DNA of 9,011 nucleotides from an uncultured delta proteobacterium (lineage in GTDB: Bacteria; Desulfobacterota; Syntrophorhabdia; Syntrophorhabdales; Syntrophorhabdaceae), in NCBI GenBank assembly GCA_903872255.1, contig CAIQJW010000073.1:1-9011 (forward strand), in the 5' to 3' direction. The first letter of the stretch is position 1; each line of letters opens with the position of its first letter. The position numbers were made by a program, and so were the translations under genes. Below the pieces are notes generated by a model, which saw nothing but the letters and a program-made list of their open reading frames with translations, made no database searches and was not told the DNA's origin. Shown here piece by piece: positions 6,133 to 9,011 of this stretch.

Positions 6133-7024
6133 TCTTTAGCGGGATCAACAATCTAAAAGTGCTTCCCTCACCCGGTTTTGTTTTTACGGAGATCGTTCCC
6201 CTGTTGGTTTCTAGAAGTCTTTTGCTCAAGGATAAACCGAGGCCGGTGCCTTCGCCTTTGGGTTTTGTTGTAAAAAATGGATCAAAGATCTTTTCAATGG
6301 TTTCTTCGTCCATGCCGGTGCCTTCATCTAAGACATCGATGAAACCGAACGTGTTCTCGATACCGGTTGTTATCCTGATCATGCCTCCATTTGGCATGGC
6401 CTGGGCGGCATTGTTGATAAGGTTCACGAGTGCCTGCTGGATATGTATCTTATCTATCACGACCTTTACCGGTTCGCTGCCGTGTACGATGTCGACTTGA
6501 ACATTTTTGAACCGGGTCAGGTGATGCTCCATGAAAAGCAGCGTGTCGTCAACCAGCGAGCCGAGTTCGGTTTCTTCCATCTTTGGTTCATCCATCCGGG
6601 AAAAATCGAGAAGCTTCAGGAGAACATTCGTGAGCCTGCCCGCTTCCTGATCGATAAAATACGAATAGCGCCGGACCTTTTCGATATCATCCGACTTTGA
6701 TATCCTTTTTGCGAAGCCCTGGATGGAGATAAGAGGGTTCTTTATCTCATGCGCTATTGAACCGGCCAGTTCCCCAAGCGCTGAAAGCTTGTTCGCCCGT
6801 ACAAGCTGGGCCTCGAAACCCTTGATCCGTTCATCCCTTAGGCGCAAGGCCTTCAACTTGTCGTTAAGGATGGTATAGACATCGTTAAGCTCTTTTATGT
6901 TTGATTCGAGAAGGAAATTGCGGGCACTTGACAGACTTTTTTCTTCTTCGAGGGCGATCTCGAGGTCCCGCACATGGTTTGGCGGGGCAGGGGTGCATTC
7001 GGCTTTTTTCTTCCGGGGTGCCAT
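6128..7024 (-). CDS. soluble histidine kinase (HisKA + HATPase_c, NtrB-like)
   Basis: The 298-residue protein has no membrane segment or recognisable sensor domain. A basic N-terminus (MAPRKKK) leads into a probable coiled coil (about 20-80), then the H-box GELAGSIAHEIKNPL with phosphoacceptor His92, an N-box NLINNAAQA (Asn205), G1 DEGTGM (233-238), the F-box FDPFFTTK (247-254) and G2 GEGTGLGLSLSKRL (257-270). It should autophosphorylate His92 and pass the phosphate to a response regulator, which is not in the window. Its ATG shares one base with the TAA of the V4R gene (TAATG at 7024), so translation is probably coupled and the V4R protein is the likely input partner. The stop codon lies in the heptamer array, so the last residues may have been reset when the repeat arrived. 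Confidence 0.92.
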   Translation of the reverse strand: MAPRKKKAECTPAPPNHVRDLEIALEEEKSLSSARNFLLESNIKELNDVYTILNDKLKALRLRDERIKGFEAQLVRANKLSALGELAGSIAHEIKNPLISIQGFAKRISKSDDIEKVRRYSYFIDQEAGRLTNVLLKLLDFSRMDEPKMEETELGSLVDDTLLFMEHHLTRFKNVQVDIVHGSEPVKVVIDKIHIQQALVNLINNAAQAMPNGGMIRITTGIENTFGFIDVLDEGTGMDEETIEKIFDPFFTTKPKGEGTGLGLSLSKRLLETNRGTISVKTKPGEGSTFRLLIPLKT

Positions 7025-7473
7025 TAATAGAGAAAAACCTCAAATTCGCAATATTCATAGCCGGCAGACCAACTCTTTGTCTGGGTGGATTTCGCTTTTT
7101 TACCCTGAACGTTTTCGAGAAGACCCGCTATGATGCCGCTTTCCATATCGCAGAACATCTCTCCCGTATAGCCAAAACCGGCACAGGTGATGCATTCGTA
7201 GAGCCTGACATTGATATGGTCCTCGTCCACGATCCGGGTTTCCGGTATCCCGATCTTGAGGTCCTGCAGCGTCTTCGCAAATTCGTCCATTGTCGCTGCT
7301 GGAAGCATATTGCCCACGCGTTTTCCCATCATGTACAGGGTCGCGCCCGATGTCTCGCCGAGAATGCTGCGCATGCCGATGATCCTCAGTATCCGGAAGA
7401 GGAGGAGCGGGACATCGTCGCCCAGCCTGGGACGCAATACGTTCTTAATATCATCAACAACATAATCCTTCAT
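7024..7473 (-). CDS. stand-alone V4R (4-vinyl reductase-like) domain protein, probable ligand sensor
   Basis: This 149-residue cytosolic protein resembles the V4R small-ligand domain, which in XylR/DmpR-type regulators binds aromatic effectors and also occurs in chlorophyll-biosynthesis BchJ and methanogen proteins. Visible marks are GATLYMMGKRVG (43-54), the cysteine pair YECITCAG (Cys94, Cys97), Cys108 in FCDMESGIIAGLLE, and GYEYCEFEV with Cys142. The Cys that often precedes that final block is replaced (KSWSAG). The ATG at 7471-7473 has AGGGAG five bases upstream, directly after the stop of the phosphatase gene; the frame stays open further upstream, but only through that gene's 3' end. 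It lies between the phosphatase (11-bp gap) and the kinase (one-base overlap), so it is most likely cotranscribed and a partner of the kinase. The ligand is unknown. Confidence 0.82.
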   Translation of the reverse strand: MKDYVVDDIKNVLRPRLGDDVPLLLFRILRIIGMRSILGETSGATLYMMGKRVGNMLPAATMDEFAKTLQDLKIGIPETRIVDEDHINVRLYECITCAGFGYTGEMFCDMESGIIAGLLENVQGKKAKSTQTKSWSAGYEYCEFEVFLY

Positions 7474-7484
7474 GGGTTCTCCCT

Positions 7485-8279
7485 TTAGGCCATGCGGGCG
7501 GCGCAAACCCCTTTTTTGATAACGCCTGCCATTACCGGATGTATGAGGCCGTTTGAAGCGAGGCACTCTCCCCGGTAAATATCAAAGGGCCCGCCCGTCA
7601 AATTGGTAATGCGCCCCCCGGCTTCCTCGAGAATAAGGGCTCCCGCCGCAAGGTCCCAGGGGTTGAGGTGCAATTCCCAAAACCCGTCAAATCGGCCGCA
7701 TGCCACATAGCTTAAATTGAGGGCCGCCGAACCATCCCTGCGTACGGCCTGGGCTTCGTACAGGAAATTACAGAAATGGTTGATATTATTATCGGGGTTG
7801 GTCGCGATGTCATACGGAAAACCCGTACTGAGAAGCGAGCGCTTTAAATTATCCACCCGGGAAACACCGATTCTATTTCCATTGAGATAAGCGCCTTTGC
7901 CGTCCGCCGCGAAAAAAAGTTCGTCCATTACAGGGTTGTATACGACTCCCGCTATCACCCTGCCTTTTGCTTCATAGGCGATGGACGTACAAAAAAAAGG
8001 GTATCCGTGGGCGTAATTTGTCGTACCGTCGACCGGATCGATTATCCACCTGTTCTTAATGCCGTCGTACGTGTTGGATTGCTCTTCCGCGATGATATCA
8101 TCCTCTGGAAAGCTCTCGCGGATCATCGCGATGATCTTTTCCTGACAGGCGATATCAACATCGGTCACCAGGTTTATTTCGCCCTTGTGATGGATCGCGA
8201 AGTCTCCGGACAATGACTCTTTCTGAATACGTCCTGATTCTAGTGCCATTTCAACGGCCGTTTGCAATGGATCTGCCAT
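7485..8279 (-). CDS. inositol monophosphatase family protein (SuhB-like)
   Basis: This Mg-dependent, Li-sensitive-type sugar phosphatase family hydrolyses myo-inositol 1-phosphate and related phosphates; bacterial members also include SuhB and fructose-1,6-bisphosphatases. The 264 residues match SuhB (267). Metal and catalytic positions are present: Glu65 in AEEQS, WIIDPVDGTTNYAHG with Asp81 and Asp84, and NPWDLAAG with Asp209, followed by EEAGG. The ATG at 8277-8279 is preferred because it gives the standard N-terminus. A TTG at 8331-8333 would add 18 residues with no family likeness and would overlap the galT promoter. No Shine-Dalgarno sequence precedes the ATG. It is the first gene of the operon with the V4R protein and kinase, 11 bp upstream of the former. 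The substrate cannot be fixed from sequence. Confidence 0.92.
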   Translation of the reverse strand: MADPLQTAVEMALESGRIQKESLSGDFAIHHKGEINLVTDVDIACQEKIIAMIRESFPEDDIIAEEQSNTYDGIKNRWIIDPVDGTTNYAHGYPFFCTSIAYEAKGRVIAGVVYNPVMDELFFAADGKGAYLNGNRIGVSRVDNLKRSLLSTGFPYDIATNPDNNINHFCNFLYEAQAVRRDGSAALNLSYVACGRFDGFWELHLNPWDLAAGALILEEAGGRITNLTGGPFDIYRGECLASNGLIHPVMAGVIKKGVCAARMA

Positions 8280-8284
8280 ACATG

Positions 8285-8314
8285 ATTCTAATCGATAATT
8301 TCTTTCTTTTGCAA
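8285..8314 (-). promoter_or_regulatory. possible promoter of the phosphatase/V4R/kinase operon
   Basis: On the minus strand: TTGCAA (8309-8314, 4/6), an 18-bp spacer, then TAGAAT (complement of 8285-8290, 5/6). The transcript would begin within a base or two of the ATG at 8279, again implying no leader and matching the absence of a ribosome-binding site. Confidence 0.4.
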
Positions 8315-8326
8315 GGGAACACTCGA

Positions 8327-8355
8327 TTGACAAGGTTCCCGTTCTGGTCTATTAT
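8327..8355 (+). promoter_or_regulatory. near-consensus promoter abutting the galT ATG
   Basis: A perfect TTGACA (8327-8332), a 17-bp spacer and TATTAT (8350-8355, 5/6). The predicted start (8361-8363) coincides with the ATG at 8363, and no ribosome-binding site precedes it. Together with the opposing boxes at 8285-8314 this makes an 83-bp divergent control region. Confidence 0.6.
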
Positions 8356-8362
8356 TACCCAA

Positions 8363-9011
8363 ATGGCGGAATTACGAAAAGATCCCCTATCGGGAAGTTG
8401 GGTCATCGTTGGTTACGGGGGATCAAAATCGAGCGGTACGGGAATGTGTCCGTTTTGTCCCGGCCACGAATCTTCCACCCCGTCAACTATACGGCAATAT
8501 ACAGATGAGGAGGGCAACTGGCTCGTCCGGTGTTTTCCTGCTGCTAACCCTATTTTTATGATAGAGGTGGCTGAAGACCGAAGGGGCGAAGGCCTTTATG
8601 ATAAAATGGGCAATGTCGGGGCCCATGAGATCATAGTTGAGAACAGGGCCCATTCAAGGACCATGTCGATGTATACGAGGGAGGAACTCCAGCTGGTCCT
8701 CGAGATGTACAAGGAGCGCCTGCTCGACCTTAAAGGGGACAGGCGTTTTAAGCACGTCCAGGTATTCAAGAATCACGGCGAACTCGCGGGTTCCTATCTT
8801 CTTCATTCGCACTCCCACGTGCTTGCCACTCCCATCGTTCCTGCGCGGGTTGCCCGCCAGGTGATGACAACCCGAAATCATTTCTCTCAGAAAGAACGGT
8901 GCCTCTTGTGCGATATTCTTAACCAGGAGATACGCCAGGGCAAGAGGCTTGTCAGCCTGAACCGGAGTTTTGCCGCTATTTGCCCGTTCGCATCCCGATT
9001 CTCATATGAGA
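8363..9011 (+). CDS. galT: galactose-1-phosphate uridylyltransferase-like protein (5' part)
   Basis: GalT exchanges UMP between UDP-glucose and galactose 1-phosphate in the Leloir pathway through a uridylyl-histidine. 216 codons are visible, open to the right edge; the family is about 330-350 residues, so roughly the last third is missing. Zinc ligands fit the family: CPFC (Cys29, Cys32), His97 in AHSRT and His148. The N-terminal strand RKDPLSGSWVIV, the block GAHEIIVE (86-93) and NHGELAGSYLLHSHSH (to residue 152) are diagnostic, and CLLC then CPFASRFSYE begins the C-terminal half. His150 would carry the nucleotide. The residue two further on is His152, where GalT has Gln (HPHxQ); HxHxH is the pattern of HIT hydrolases. 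It is therefore GalT-like by structure but its reaction is less certain. It diverges from the phosphatase gene. Confidence 0.85.
   Translation, partial: MAELRKDPLSGSWVIVGYGGSKSSGTGMCPFCPGHESSTPSTIRQYTDEEGNWLVRCFPAANPIFMIEVAEDRRGEGLYDKMGNVGAHEIIVENRAHSRTMSMYTREELQLVLEMYKERLLDLKGDRRFKHVQVFKNHGELAGSYLLHSHSHVLATPIVPARVARQVMTTRNHFSQKERCLLCDILNQEIRQGKRLVSLNRSFAAICPFASRFSYE

Noticed and set aside
6901..7488. 195-codon open frame on the plus strand
   Set aside because: It lies antisense to the V4R gene and the start of the kinase, which have clear domain motifs, a ribosome-binding site and a coupled junction; its own product shows no recognisable motif.
8280..8333. TTG start adding 18 residues to the phosphatase
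   Set aside because: The extra residues precede the standard family N-terminus, the ribosome-binding site is poor, and the codon overlaps the TTGACA box of galT.
8363..9011. Ap4A phosphorylase instead of a GalT-like protein
   Set aside because: The zinc ligands Cys29/Cys32/His97/His148 and the CPFASRF block of the C-terminal half fit the GalT fold better, though the HSHSH motif leaves the reaction open.

Overview
This is a chromosomal window from a bacterium, probably an uncultured Desulfobacterota- or Nitrospirota-like lineage. That placement is a weak inference from gene style (a V4R protein beside an NtrB-like kinase, a rubredoxin-less rubrerythrin, the galT type) and from REP-like and heptanucleotide repeats. 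No rRNA, tRNA or CRISPR was seen. Most of the window is ordinary, intact housekeeping or regulatory genes; the unusual material lies in the spacers.

Layout, left to right. uvrA (+, complete) follows what may be the last codons of an upstream gene. It is followed by a compact module at 2935-3356: a small GIY-YIG nuclease gene (-) enclosed by two inverted 34-bp copies of one palindromic repeat, differing at one base. Further REP-like units with long G runs fill the spacer up to about 3520. Next comes an exported Adhesin_E-like protein (+), whose last 60 bases overlap the convergent ogt gene (-). ogt is the second gene of a pair behind a rubrerythrin-like diiron protein (-). A metallo-beta-lactamase-fold hydrolase (+) reads away from that pair. 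It converges on a three-gene operon (-) of inositol monophosphatase family protein, stand-alone V4R-domain protein and cytosolic histidine kinase. A palindromic array of 7-bp repeats separates the two and supplies the kinase stop codon. Divergent from the operon, a galT-like gene (+) runs off the right edge.

Working together. UvrA and Ogt are both DNA repair proteins, and the rubrerythrin-like protein fits peroxide or iron handling, so a stress-defence flavour is plausible but not shown. The V4R protein and the kinase overlap by one base (TAATG) and look like a sensor split from its transmitter; no response regulator is in view. The best candidates for something undescribed are the repeat-bounded GIY-YIG module, the V4R-kinase pair, and a set of near-consensus promoters placed so close to ATG codons that the transcripts would be leaderless.
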